From: Gammaproteobacteria bacterium 42_54_T18
GTDB taxonomy: Bacteria; Pseudomonadota; Gammaproteobacteria; Pseudomonadales; Ketobacteraceae
DNA length: 64,000 bases
Assembly: GCA_002163245.1 (NCBI GenBank)
Contig: MAAL01000127.1
Location: 124,001-188,000 of the forward strand
Direction of reading: 5' to 3'
A program made the translations under genes and the position numbers. Position 1 is the stretch's first letter, and every line of letters starts with the position of its first letter. Positions 1-9,063 of this stretch are shown one piece after another. The notes under the pieces were generated by a model. The model searched no databases and had not been told where the DNA came from. It saw only the letters and a list, made by a program, of their open reading frames with translations.

Positions 1-873
1 AGGTTCGTTATCAAAATGATCAATCTCTCCGAGCAGTTGCCCCAATCCACTATTTGAGGTTTCTGAGTCATCTTCTAATGCGTCATTTTTTTTGTTGTAG
101 ACCTGTTCAATAACCGCCGCTAAGCGCTTTTCTGATCTAGCATCAATCATGCTTTTTTCAGTCTCAACAACACAACCACCGGGAGATATAGTTTGATGGG
201 GCAATAACTGCCAGGTAAAATCGACATCCGTCATTTCAGCTAAGGTTTTTTGGATAAATGCCGCATCATCAGGATTTAGATGAATTCGAATACGGCCAGC
301 CCCAGTGTGTAAACAATCCAGCGCTTCGACTAATACTAACTGGAGACTCGTTGAATCCAGCTGCAACTCACGTTGCACAACTCGCTTACAAATAGATTTA
401 ACTAACGTCATGAGAGCCTGTTCAATCTCTTCATCCTGAGCAGGGATGGGCTCGAGTAACGCTCGACAAATATGTGACATTTTTGTCATCATCGCACGAG
501 AGTCATCAGCGCCACTTTTATAACCTTCTTCGTAACCTCGTTTCTTTCCATCTTCGATGCCTTGCAGCAGACCGTCATCATAAGCCGCTTGCCGAATAGC
601 CTCGACTTCTTCAGCGGTCAACGGTGTAATCTCTTCCTCCTCTTCTTCAACGATAATTTCCGCAGACCTTGGGTTGGCTAGAAAAGCATTATTTGAATTA
701 TTATCGTCACCTTCCATCGCCGGTAGCTCCCAACGATCGTATGCGGATAAACCACCCGCACCCGCATTTTTCACATTAAGAACATTCGGAACACCTAACC
801 CCTTTTTTTTAAGGTCAGTCGCTTCTTTATTCACTTCATCAGGCGCATTACCCAGATCGCTCGATTCAGACAT
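1..873 (-). CDS. fliH: Flagellar assembly protein FliH (partial, C-terminus outside window)
   Basis: FliH regulates the export ATPase FliI and links it to the C-ring at the cytoplasmic face of the flagellar export gate. I translated the minus strand from the ATG at 873; 291 codons stay open to the window edge, so the C-terminus is missing. A run of six Glu near residue 75 precedes the FliH-type GxxxG series (GLLQGIEDGKKRGYEEGYKSG without its last residues), and the following part matches the FliH/HrpE domain. It starts one base after the fliG stop, with GGGGAAGAG inside the fliG end as ribosome site, so translation is probably coupled. Family and context agree. Confidence 0.9.
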   Translation of the reverse strand, partial: MSESSDLGNAPDEVNKEATDLKKKGLGVPNVLNVKNAGAGGLSAYDRWELPAMEGDDNNSNNAFLANPRSAEIIVEEEEEEITPLTAEEVEAIRQAAYDDGLLQGIEDGKKRGYEEGYKSGADDSRAMMTKMSHICRALLEPIPAQDEEIEQALMTLVKSICKRVVQRELQLDSTSLQLVLVEALDCLHTGAGRIRIHLNPDDAAFIQKTLAEMTDVDFTWQLLPHQTISPGGCVVETEKSMIDARSEKRLAAVIEQVYNKKNDALEDDSETSNSGLGQLLGEIDHFDNEP

Positions 874-874
874 A

Positions 875-1912
875 TTAAATCATCTCTTCCCCACCAGCCC
901 CGCCCAACATAATCTCTCCAGCATCAGCCATTCGACGAGCAATAGATAGAATCTCTTTTTGAGCACCTTCCACTTCACTGATTTTGACCGGACCCTTGGC
1001 ATCCAAATCATCACGTAACAGCTCTGCCGCTCGTTTTGACATATTTGCAAAAATCTTTTCTTTCACTTGTTCGTCTGCCCCCTTCAACGCCAACATTAAT
1101 GATTCTGAGGAAACCTCTCGTAGTAATGCTTGTATACCGCGATCATCCACCTCACCCAAGTTATCAAACACAAACATTAAGTCTTGTATTTCTTGCGCCA
1201 AATCTTCGTCGGCCTCTTTGATATTTTCCATCAAATTGGATTCAGTCGCCGTATCCAAAAAGTTCATAATATCTGCTGCACACTTCGACCCGCCCAAGTC
1301 TGTTGCCGCTGAACTGGTTTGGTTAGTAAACTGCTTTTCTAAAATATCGTTTAGTTCTTGTAATGCATGTGGCTGAACTGATGAGAGTGACGCTATACGC
1401 ATTAGAATATCTAAACGCTGTCGCTCATCAAAGCTGGTCAATGCTTCCGCTGCCTGATCAGGATCAAGATAAGCTATAACAATGGATTGTATTTGAGGGT
1501 GTTCAAATCGAATTAAATCAGCAACGTTACGAGCATCCATCCAACGCAATGTATCTAGACCCGCAGTGTTTCCACCATCTAAGATACGATCAATAAGACC
1601 TCCGGCCTTATCTTCTCCTAAAGCGCTCACCAACATATTACGAATATAACCATCAGCCCCCATACCTAAGGCTGTTTTATTAGTGATCTCCCCCATAAAA
1701 AAGGTCATCACTGCTTCAACTTGATCTTTTTGAATGTTTTCAAGCTCAGCCATAGCCGCGCCAATTTTCTGAACTTCTTTTGGCCCCATATGCTTTAGCA
1801 CTTCAGCTGCGGCTTCTTCTCCTAAGGACATCAGTACAATCGCTGCGCGCTGCTCCGCAACAATGTCTTTTATAACATCACTTTCAACCGCTTTATTAGG
1901 CTCATCACTCAT
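875..1912 (-). CDS. fliG: Flagellar motor switch protein FliG
   Basis: FliG is the C-ring subunit that interacts with MotA to make torque and binds FliF through its N-terminus. The 345 residues match the normal length. The middle-domain EHPQ motif is at residues 137-140 (RFEHPQIQS), and the C-terminal torque domain with alternating charged residues (around 250-330, e.g. RDDLD) is intact. It overlaps fliF by 8 bp and is followed by fliH after one base, the fliEFGH order of polar-flagellate gammaproteobacteria. Transcription is probably from the fliE promoter. Confidence 0.97.
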   Translation of the reverse strand: MSDEPNKAVESDVIKDIVAEQRAAIVLMSLGEEAAAEVLKHMGPKEVQKIGAAMAELENIQKDQVEAVMTFFMGEITNKTALGMGADGYIRNMLVSALGEDKAGGLIDRILDGGNTAGLDTLRWMDARNVADLIRFEHPQIQSIVIAYLDPDQAAEALTSFDERQRLDILMRIASLSSVQPHALQELNDILEKQFTNQTSSAATDLGGSKCAADIMNFLDTATESNLMENIKEADEDLAQEIQDLMFVFDNLGEVDDRGIQALLREVSSESLMLALKGADEQVKEKIFANMSKRAAELLRDDLDAKGPVKISEVEGAQKEILSIARRMADAGEIMLGGAGGEEMI

Positions 1913-3602
1913 TAGCTAACCAAGTTCTCATTACCTGCGCGACCCGACGAGGATCTTCCGCTACTATCGATTTTACTGCATCTAACTGTTGCTCATAGCT
2001 CGTGTCCGGGCCTGGCAATAGCGGGTTCGAATCCCCTGTTAATGTTATATCAACCCCTTCGCCGTCTTCTCCCATGCCTCCCAAACCTAAATCACCACCC
2101 ATGCCGCCTTCTAATGCCATTAGGTCATCACTTTGCCCGGTTGACGCTAACCCTTTAAATATAGGCCGAAGTACAGCAAAAATCATAAAAAATACAGCAA
2201 GAAGCGCTACACCCAGCTTACCCCACTCTCTAATACTCTCCTTCTCATACCATTCAACAGGAGGGATGTCTGCTTGAGATCTCTCAAGAATCGGGGCAAA
2301 TGCTTGGTTAACAATCGAGATACTATCTCCCCTGACTGCGCTATAGCCTACTGCATCCTTGACCAGGATATTAATACGTTCAATTTCTGAATCTGCCAAA
2401 CGCTGTTTTACAGGTGTATTTTTTCCGTCGTTGTTAGGCCCTTGAGGCATCAGACGGTCATCCACCACAACCGCGACCGAGAGGCGCATTAACTTTCCTA
2501 CTTGATTCTTGGTATGACTGATAGTTCTATCCAATTCATAATTACGTGTCGCCTGGCGTCTAACATTACCATCACCAGCGTCTGCTGCACCACCACCCTC
2601 ACCTGCCTGTTCAGGTACAGTTACTGCGCCAGGAGGTTGATTAGATAAAGCTCCTGGAATCCCAGCAGCACCACCGGAACCGGAAAACTCATTCAATGTT
2701 TGCTCACTTCGCATCGCGGGTAGGTCAGGGTTAAATAATTCTGCCGTTTGCTCCGTAACACTAAAATCGATTTCCGTAGAAACCTGTACACGATAATTCC
2801 CAAAACCTAAAATGGGTTCCAATATACCGTTTATACGATCTACATATAACTTTTCTACATTACGTGAATATTCAAAATTCTTAGCAGCTAAAGCGATGTC
2901 GGAATTCTCATCATCTTGGGACAAAAGCTGCCCCCGCTGATCAACCACAGTAACATCTGTCTCTCTTAATTCAGGGACACTAGATGCCACAAGGTGAACA
3001 ATGGCTGCAACATTCATTTTCTCAAGTGAGTGACCGGAATATAACTCTAAGAAAACAGATGCCGTTGGTTTACGATTATCTCCAAGAAAAACTGATCGTT
3101 TTGGTATAGCTAAATGCACCCTCGCCGCACGCACACGATTCATACTAGCAACCGTTCGAGCTAATTCTCCTTCTATACTGCGAAAATAACGCGCCTTTTC
3201 CATAAATTGGCTCGTACCAAAAGACTGCTCCTTATCTAACAACTCATAACCCATGGTGTTTCCTGAAGGAAACCCCTCTGCAGCAAGTAATAATCGAGCA
3301 TCATGAATACGTGACGCCTCAACCATTAACATGTTGCTGTTGGTATCAATCTTAAATTTAATCTCTTCTTTTTGAAGAAGATCTGCAACCTGCCCCGCTT
3401 CCAGATGGCTAATATCTGTATAAAATGGACGATAATCCGCTTCCTGGGACCACAACACGATCCAAAAGCCGAACGCCACACTGAACGCAAGCCCCACCAT
3501 TAACCCAACTTGCTTTAATCCACCTAAATCACCAAAACCTTCCATAACAGCAAATGATGCAGAGGGCGTTTTATTGGGTTCTTCGATTAAATCATCAGCC
3601 AT
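1905..3602 (-). CDS. fliF: Flagellar MS-ring protein FliF
   Basis: FliF forms the MS ring in the inner membrane, the base on which the flagellum is built. The reading frame is open from a GTG at 3614, but I place the start at the ATG at 3602 (MADDLIEEPNK, 565 aa) because AGTGAG lies a normal distance upstream and nothing precedes the GTG. Two membrane segments are visible, one near residues 33-53 and one near 450-470, flanking the large periplasmic ring-building region with a low-complexity Gly/Ala insert near 310-345. The acidic C-terminal tail is the expected FliG-binding peptide. It overlaps fliG by 8 bp. Confidence 0.96.
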   Translation of the reverse strand: MADDLIEEPNKTPSASFAVMEGFGDLGGLKQVGLMVGLAFSVAFGFWIVLWSQEADYRPFYTDISHLEAGQVADLLQKEEIKFKIDTNSNMLMVEASRIHDARLLLAAEGFPSGNTMGYELLDKEQSFGTSQFMEKARYFRSIEGELARTVASMNRVRAARVHLAIPKRSVFLGDNRKPTASVFLELYSGHSLEKMNVAAIVHLVASSVPELRETDVTVVDQRGQLLSQDDENSDIALAAKNFEYSRNVEKLYVDRINGILEPILGFGNYRVQVSTEIDFSVTEQTAELFNPDLPAMRSEQTLNEFSGSGGAAGIPGALSNQPPGAVTVPEQAGEGGGAADAGDGNVRRQATRNYELDRTISHTKNQVGKLMRLSVAVVVDDRLMPQGPNNDGKNTPVKQRLADSEIERINILVKDAVGYSAVRGDSISIVNQAFAPILERSQADIPPVEWYEKESIREWGKLGVALLAVFFMIFAVLRPIFKGLASTGQSDDLMALEGGMGGDLGLGGMGEDGEGVDITLTGDSNPLLPGPDTSYEQQLDAVKSIVAEDPRRVAQVMRTWLANE

Positions 3603-3678
3603 GGTAATACTCACTTTACTACGAAAAAAAAGACGTTATAAACAATACAGAGAAGTGGAACGACTAAACAGGGACGAA

Positions 3679-4032
3679 CTAAATGGACATATTCATGACT
3701 TCTTTATAAGACTCTACCAATTTATTTCTAACTTGAATCATTGATTGAAATGCTAACCCAGCCTTTTGGTTTGCAACCATAACACGGGTTATATCAATAT
3801 TTGGGTCTCCACTAATATATCCTGCACTTAACTTTCCCGACTCCTTTTGAACTTCATTCACCGTATCAATGGCGTTTTTAAATACATTGGCAAAATCAGA
3901 CTGAGGGCTTTGTGATATTGGAGAGGCTGAGTTAAGGTTGCCGCCAATATTTGGCGTCCTATCCATAGACGCGGCTTGCTCCATCGCTTTCATTTGGGCA
4001 AGCATGCTGTTCATCTTTGTGGATACATCCAT
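3679..4032 (-). CDS. fliE: Flagellar hook-basal body protein FliE
   Basis: FliE is the small adapter between the MS ring and the proximal rod and is exported by the flagellar type III system. The reading frame can be extended to a TTG at 4062, but the ATG at 4032 (MDVSTKMNSM, 117 aa) has GGTGA in front and brings the length close to the usual 100-115 residues. The C-terminal helix (VANQKAGLAFQSMIQVRNK) is typical. It is the first gene of fliEFGH; a sigma-54-like site lies at 4099-4113. Confidence 0.93.
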   Translation of the reverse strand: MDVSTKMNSMLAQMKAMEQAASMDRTPNIGGNLNSASPISQSPQSDFANVFKNAIDTVNEVQKESGKLSAGYISGDPNIDITRVMVANQKAGLAFQSMIQVRNKLVESYKEVMNMSI

Positions 4033-4098
4033 CTCATTCACCGCTCTGGTTATGTGTGTCAAAAAACTTACAGTTTATTGATTCTTAACTAGATAGTT

Positions 4099-4113
4099 TC
4101 AATATCCGTGCCA
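4099..4113 (-). promoter_or_regulatory. Candidate sigma-54 promoter for fliEFGH
   Basis: On the minus strand this reads TGGCACGGATATTGA, with a perfect -24 box (TGGCACG) but TTGA instead of TTGC at -12. It is 67 bp before the fliE ATG and just past the fleR stop, as expected for a FleR-activated class III promoter. The -12 mismatch lowers confidence. Confidence 0.55.
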
Positions 4114-4119
4114 CAACCC

Positions 4120-5544
4120 TTAGGCTACCTCAAAATCAATTCCAGACTCTCTCATACGTGCCAATTTGTAGCGTAACGTTCTTGGGCTAATACCCAACTT
4201 GCTAGCCGTATTTTTCTTACTGCCCCCCTCCTCCTTTAGGGTTTCTATTATCACTTCAAATTCACGCTGTTTTAAATCCTCACCCAACCCAGTAGCGGCA
4301 GGAACTGCATGTAATGGGGCGCCATCCATTGTTGAAACGTTTGCTCCCGCCATTCCTACAGATACCTTAGATGCGGTTTGAAATGGCAAATCATCTTCCG
4401 GAATAAAGATGTCTTCCTCGGTAATTACGCCACCACTAGCCAAAATCATGGCTCGCTGCATAACATTATCGAGCTCACGAATATTACCTGGCCATTGATG
4501 CGCAATTAGTCGTCTCTGAGCAGCTTCATCCAAGAGCCATGATGATGGCATATGTCCATTTTTTGACGCCGCAGTAGAAACTGAATACTTATCCAACAGA
4601 ATACGCTCTGCTAATGGGACAATGTCACCCTTTCTTTCACGCAGAGGCTTCCAACGCAGAGGAAATACATTTAATCGATAGAACAAATCTTCGCGAAACG
4701 AGCCATCTTCAACGGACTCTTTTAAATTTCGGTTGGTCGTCGCTAACACTCTAACGTCCAATGAAATCGTTTTTTTGCCACCGATACGCTCCACTTCACG
4801 CTCTTGCAATACCCGTAGTAATTTCGCTTGTAGGCTTACATCCATTTCAGATATTTCATCTAACAATAACGTACCTCCGTTCGCCAATTCAAATTTTCCT
4901 GCATGACTTTGATGGGCTCCCGTAAAGGCGCCTTTCTCATGCCCAAATAATATTGCTTCCATCATGTTTTCTGGAATAGCCGCACAATTAATAGCGATAA
5001 ACGGTTTATCAGACCGACTTGAATTATTATGAATGAACCGAGCTAGCACCTCTTTGCCTGTACCACTTTCTCCCATGATCATCACAGTGGAGTCCGTACT
5101 GGCGACCTTTTTTGCTAATTGAAACAAACGAACCGTTTCTGGGTCTGCCGCCACAGGGTCATTACTATTTTCAGGTTTTTCTACCGGCAAATGTCGTCGA
5201 ACTGTACCCAGTAATGTCTGGGTAGAAAATGGCTTTTCCATATAATCAATAGCGCCATTCTGAATAGCTTCGACGGCATTAGAAATGCTGCCATAAGCCG
5301 TCATAATCAACACTGGTAGTTCCGGCCACTCTGTCGCCATTCTTCGCAACAATTGATAACCATCTAAACGAGGCATATTGACATCCGATACCACTAGAGA
5401 AACATTATTCTGTCTCAATAACGCCAGCGCTTCTTCGCCGTCTGAAGCCTCTATAACTGAAATATCATCCATCTCTAATGTATCAACAATGGCTTCTCGC
5501 AAATTAACGTCGTCTTCTACGACCATCACAAGTGTATTTTGCAT
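4120..5544 (-). CDS. fleR: Sigma-54-dependent response regulator FleR/FlrC
   Basis: FleR is activated by FleS and switches on the sigma-54 genes for hook and basal body. The domain order is receiver (1-120, phosphoacceptor D54 and K104 conserved), AAA+ (Walker A GESGTGKE at 158-165, the sigma-54 contact GAFTGA at 205-210) and a C-terminal Fis-type helix-turn-helix (NTASKLGISPRTLRYKL). At 474 aa it has the family length. The start has GGAGAATG upstream. It follows fleS by 80 bp and probably shares its promoter. The name flrC is used in Vibrio for the same protein. Confidence 0.95.
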   Translation of the reverse strand: MQNTLVMVVEDDVNLREAIVDTLEMDDISVIEASDGEEALALLRQNNVSLVVSDVNMPRLDGYQLLRRMATEWPELPVLIMTAYGSISNAVEAIQNGAIDYMEKPFSTQTLLGTVRRHLPVEKPENSNDPVAADPETVRLFQLAKKVASTDSTVMIMGESGTGKEVLARFIHNNSSRSDKPFIAINCAAIPENMMEAILFGHEKGAFTGAHQSHAGKFELANGGTLLLDEISEMDVSLQAKLLRVLQEREVERIGGKKTISLDVRVLATTNRNLKESVEDGSFREDLFYRLNVFPLRWKPLRERKGDIVPLAERILLDKYSVSTAASKNGHMPSSWLLDEAAQRRLIAHQWPGNIRELDNVMQRAMILASGGVITEEDIFIPEDDLPFQTASKVSVGMAGANVSTMDGAPLHAVPAATGLGEDLKQREFEVIIETLKEEGGSKKNTASKLGISPRTLRYKLARMRESGIDFEVA

Positions 5545-5624
5545 CGCTCATTCTCCAAACTTTTAAATCGACTGTTTAAACCAATTATTTTAACCAATAG
5601 ACCTAACAAACCACTAAACCGATA

Positions 5625-6920
5625 CTATCCAACCGCGATCGCTGGCGCGGACTTTTCCGACACACCGACACTCATGTTGGCGTTTTTATGAATATTTAGT
5701 ACATTTTCAGGTATAACATCTACAGCCACTGGAAATGCTATTGCAACAGAAAGCCCTACGATCCGGCCATTCTCATCAATTCGGTTTTTAATTTTGTGTT
5801 CTGCACCATGAGACTTAGTAATCAAATTCACAACAGCCAGACCCAAACCGGTGCCGGTGGATTTTGTGGTGAAAAATGGTTCCCAGACATTATTTAAAAT
5901 GGCTTCGTCAATACCGCCACCGTTATCCAATACCGCAATAATGATTCGACCATGACGATCCAGCTTTGCCGCTAACGAAACTTTTTTGACGCGAGTAGTA
6001 TTATCAGACTGGTTCGATAAAGCGTGTAGAGCATTTTCAATAAGATTCCCATACGCACTCGTTAATAAATCAACGTTACATTTCAACGAAACTGAAGATG
6101 CGAACGGTTGGGCGGCCAATACAACGCCCTGCTGATGCGCCAAATCTGAATAGCGCCGTACAAGTTCTTGTAAAAACCAATTCACATCAACTTTATTTTC
6201 AATAATGATGCCGCCTTTAGAAAAAATCAGCATGTCATTAACTTGGCTCTCTAGCTGCAACAAACGGTCTTTAAGTTTCCCCGCGTAACGTTGTTGGCGC
6301 TCTTCATCTAGAACTTTACCCGATAGATGATCGGCGTACAGCAACGCTGTCGATAGCGGAGTTCTAATTTGATGAGCCAATGACGCCGTCATTTTTCCCA
6401 TCTCAGATAATTTAAGGTTATGATTTACTTTCTTTTGCAACGCCCGGGTTTCTGTCAAATCATTTATGACAATGATCTGTCCCGGCTCATTTGCTATGGA
6501 TTGCGTCGCCAAACTGACAAAACGACCGTTTTTCAAGGAGATCTCGTGACCGTCGGCCATTGTAGGTGAGAAGCAACGATGTATAATCGATATCCATGAT
6601 TGCCCTTCTAACGGGTCTCCTAAGATATCTCGTGCTGCATCGTTAGCTTCAGTCACTTCACCTGCACCGTCCAAAATCACCACACCAACCGGCATTGCAC
6701 TAAGAATCGAATCCACTCGCGTCTCTAGTTTCTTTTTATCAGAGACTTCTTGAGAAAGCGCAGTATCCGTTTCTTCTAGTTCGCCCTGCAGTTCAGTTAC
6801 CTTGCCTTCCAATTCGTGATAAGAGGTAGTTAACTTCTCTGAAAGGTTTTGAAAAAGCGCCAGTGTTTCGTGTAAATCTGACTCAAACCCTGCGTTTTTA
6901 TTTTCTGCGTATGCAACCAT
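5625..6920 (-). CDS. fleS: Flagellar sensor histidine kinase FleS/FlrB
   Basis: FleS is the cytosolic kinase partner of FleR. No membrane segment is visible, as is usual for FleS. In order there is an N-terminal coiled coil (about 15-70), a PAS domain (about 70-165), a HisKA domain with the phosphorylated H183 (SLAHQIRTPLS) and a HATPase domain with N box (NLIENALHAL), G1 (DNGGGI) and G2 (GTGLGLAVV). The length of 431 aa fits. A sigma-54 promoter lies 56 bp upstream, so expression should depend on FleQ. Confidence 0.94.
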   Translation of the reverse strand: MVAYAENKNAGFESDLHETLALFQNLSEKLTTSYHELEGKVTELQGELEETDTALSQEVSDKKKLETRVDSILSAMPVGVVILDGAGEVTEANDAARDILGDPLEGQSWISIIHRCFSPTMADGHEISLKNGRFVSLATQSIANEPGQIIVINDLTETRALQKKVNHNLKLSEMGKMTASLAHQIRTPLSTALLYADHLSGKVLDEERQQRYAGKLKDRLLQLESQVNDMLIFSKGGIIIENKVDVNWFLQELVRRYSDLAHQQGVVLAAQPFASSVSLKCNVDLLTSAYGNLIENALHALSNQSDNTTRVKKVSLAAKLDRHGRIIIAVLDNGGGIDEAILNNVWEPFFTTKSTGTGLGLAVVNLITKSHGAEHKIKNRIDENGRIVGLSVAIAFPVAVDVIPENVLNIHKNANMSVGVSEKSAPAIAVG

Positions 6921-6975
6921 GTCATGACCCTAGCCGTTAATTTAATGACACCTATAAAACAGTTATTGTGTTTAC

Positions 6976-6991
6976 TGCAAAGGCTAGGCCA
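6976..6991 (-). promoter_or_regulatory. Sigma-54 promoter for fleSR
   Basis: The minus strand reads TGGCCTAGCCTTTGCA: GG-N10-GC spacing with a perfect TTGCA -12 box and a one-base departure in the -24 box. It lies 56 bp before fleS in the 355-bp fleS-fleQ gap. In Pseudomonas and Vibrio the fleSR/flrBC operon is sigma-54 and FleQ/FlrA dependent, so position and sequence agree. Confidence 0.75.
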
Positions 6992-7110
6992 GGTTTGGTT
7001 TATGTTTTTTTTCAGTGAGTTAGGTGGGGTAACTTATTTAGTGGTCAAACATTTGGCGACTATTTAAGAATATGGGTGATGAATTGATGTGGGTTTGTTG
7101 TTTTTGGAGA

Positions 7111-7183
7111 CAGAAATCGCAAAAAAGCAGCATCCATGCTAGCTCGATTTCGGTATCCTTGCCTCAGATGTTTCTGACTGGGG
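7111..7183 (+). repeat. Diverged copy of a dispersed palindromic repeat
   Basis: This 73-bp stretch aligns with the core of the element at 44641-44712 (opposite strand), with about 58 of 73 positions identical. Shared blocks in the same order are CAGAAATCGCAAAA, GCATCCATGC, GCTCGA, CGG, TCC, TGCC, CAGA, GTTTCTGA and GGGG. The ends CAGAAA/TTTCTG are inverted, but the long terminal repeats seen in the other copy are not preserved. It occupies most of the non-promoter part of the fleS-fleQ gap (6921-7275), where I see no gene. Confidence 0.75.
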
Positions 7184-7275
7184 ATATCGGTTAATGGACT
7201 TATCGCGAGGTTAAATCTTGTGGTAATAATAGATCTATAACATCTAAATCTGTCTTAAGCGTGTATGTTGTGAGT

Positions 7276-8715
7276 CTATGACGCAACACGATGTAAATCG
7301 TACTTACGCATTTTTTCAACTAGCGTCGTTCGACGAATACGTAACTTTTCTGCAGCTCGTGCTACAACACCATTGCAGTCATCTAACGCTTGGCGAATTA
7401 AATTGCATTCTAGGTTGCTTAGATATTCTTTTAAATCAATTCCGCTGACTGGCAATAATGCTGGGGCATCCATATTTACAAATCCCGGAGTACCGTTCTC
7501 ACCATTACCTGTATCCGGTAATACCATATTCTCATCTAAGTCATCCACATGACGAAAACGTTTTGGTAAATCAGACACACCTATTACACCGTAAGGATGC
7601 GTAATAACCAGGCGCTCTACCAAGTTAGCCATTTCCCGTACATTGCCGGGAAAGTCATGTCGACATAACGCCATAATCGCCGTTGAGTTAAAGCGAATAG
7701 AACCACGCTTTTCATTTTCAATACGAGAAACCAATTCATTGAGTAACAACGGTATATCTTCGGTACGCTCTCGTAGTGGGGGCATTTCAAGGGGAAATAC
7801 ATTGATTCGATAATAAAGATCTTCTCGAAACTTACCCTCTTCGATCATTGTTTCAAGGTTCTGGTGGGTTGCTGCGATAACACGCACATCCGCGTTCAGG
7901 GTTTTATTACCCCCTACTCGCTCAAATGTTCGCTCTTGCAACACCCGCAATAATTTCACTTGCATATGCAATGGCATATCACCGATCTCATCCAAAAAGA
8001 TCGTACCACCTTCTGCCATTTCAAAGCGACCAGGCCGACTTGTTACTGCACCGGTAAATGCGCCTTTTTCATGTCCGAATAATTCGCTCTCTAGCAACTC
8101 TTGAGGGATTGCGCCACAGTTAACGGGGACAAAAGGTTTATGACGACGATGGGAATGGTAATGCAAATTTCTTGCAACCACCTCCTTACCCGTACCAGAC
8201 TCACCCGTGATCAGGACATTGACGTCTTTATCCGCCACTTGAGTCATCAACTCTCGTACTTTAGCAACAGAACGACTCGTTCCTACCAAGCTGCGGAATA
8301 GCTGAGTATCTCTTCGCTGACCTCTTGCGGTATCCGCTTTAAATTGACCCTGGTACACCTGTGCCCGGTGTAAGGTATCCATAAGTTTGGTGTAATTCGG
8401 CGGTGTTTCCATACGAGCGATGACAACTTTCTTAACACGATCCTCTGCATCATCGTCGATTGTTGCATCATCGAGTAAAATTACCGGCAAACTAGGTTCC
8501 CACTCCAATACATCGCTAATAACCTTCGCAACATCAGTTGTTGTTCCCAAGATCAGGCAACCTACGTTTTCCTTGTCCTCACTTTCTACCGCCTTCTTCC
8601 AGTTATCACCAGTCGTACCTATAGCGACCTCGCCCACAAAGTCTAATATCACTTTAAGATCGTGACGTCGTTTTTCGTCATCGTCAATTACAAGAACTTT
8701 AATCTCTTTCCACAT
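7276..8715 (-). CDS. fleQ: Flagellar master regulator FleQ/FlrA
   Basis: FleQ is the sigma-54 enhancer-binding protein at the top of the polar flagellar cascade; in Pseudomonas it also binds c-di-GMP. The N-terminal receiver-like domain is degenerate: the phosphoacceptor position holds Gly (CLILG, residue 57), as is normal for FleQ. The AAA+ domain has Walker A GESGTGKE at 171-178 and GAFTGA at 218-223, and the C-terminus has a Fis-type helix-turn-helix (VVARAAEKLRIRRTTL). It is 479 aa. The c-di-GMP contacts cannot be judged by eye. It borders the glycosylation island. Confidence 0.95.
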   Translation of the reverse strand: MWKEIKVLVIDDDEKRRHDLKVILDFVGEVAIGTTGDNWKKAVESEDKENVGCLILGTTTDVAKVISDVLEWEPSLPVILLDDATIDDDAEDRVKKVVIARMETPPNYTKLMDTLHRAQVYQGQFKADTARGQRRDTQLFRSLVGTSRSVAKVRELMTQVADKDVNVLITGESGTGKEVVARNLHYHSHRRHKPFVPVNCGAIPQELLESELFGHEKGAFTGAVTSRPGRFEMAEGGTIFLDEIGDMPLHMQVKLLRVLQERTFERVGGNKTLNADVRVIAATHQNLETMIEEGKFREDLYYRINVFPLEMPPLRERTEDIPLLLNELVSRIENEKRGSIRFNSTAIMALCRHDFPGNVREMANLVERLVITHPYGVIGVSDLPKRFRHVDDLDENMVLPDTGNGENGTPGFVNMDAPALLPVSGIDLKEYLSNLECNLIRQALDDCNGVVARAAEKLRIRRTTLVEKMRKYDLHRVAS

Positions 8716-9063
8716 ACGGGGAATGCCTGCTCCACGGAATGATTATTATTATGCCAGGACCATTTCGACTGCAAAATGATCAAAGTGACGTTATTTGATC
8801 GCTTTTACATCAATTAAAGGTCAGAAACCCCTGTTTGGTCAAATTTATGGCGTGAAAAAAATTAAATTTTTCAGTTGCATTAATCGTTTGTTGCGCGACA
8901 TGGTTAAACCGAGCAAAAGTACACCATCAATACAATGGAAGCACCACGACTCCGCCTAGAGAAAGTGCAGGCGGGGCTTTTAGCAGTTCTCATTGAATAC
9001 GATTATTCGAAACGTATAAGATATTGATTTGTCGTATTTTTCTGCTTTAATTGTGAGAAATTA
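8716..9063. other. Intergenic region between divergent fleQ and the glycosylation island
   Basis: No open reading frame or RNA gene is evident in these 348 bp. On the minus strand TTGCAG followed 15 bases later by CATAAT is a possible, weak vegetative promoter for fleQ. At 8952-8981 CCGCCT/AGGCGG forms a 6-bp hairpin followed by GGCTTTT, terminator-like but of unclear use between divergent genes. Confidence 0.4.
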
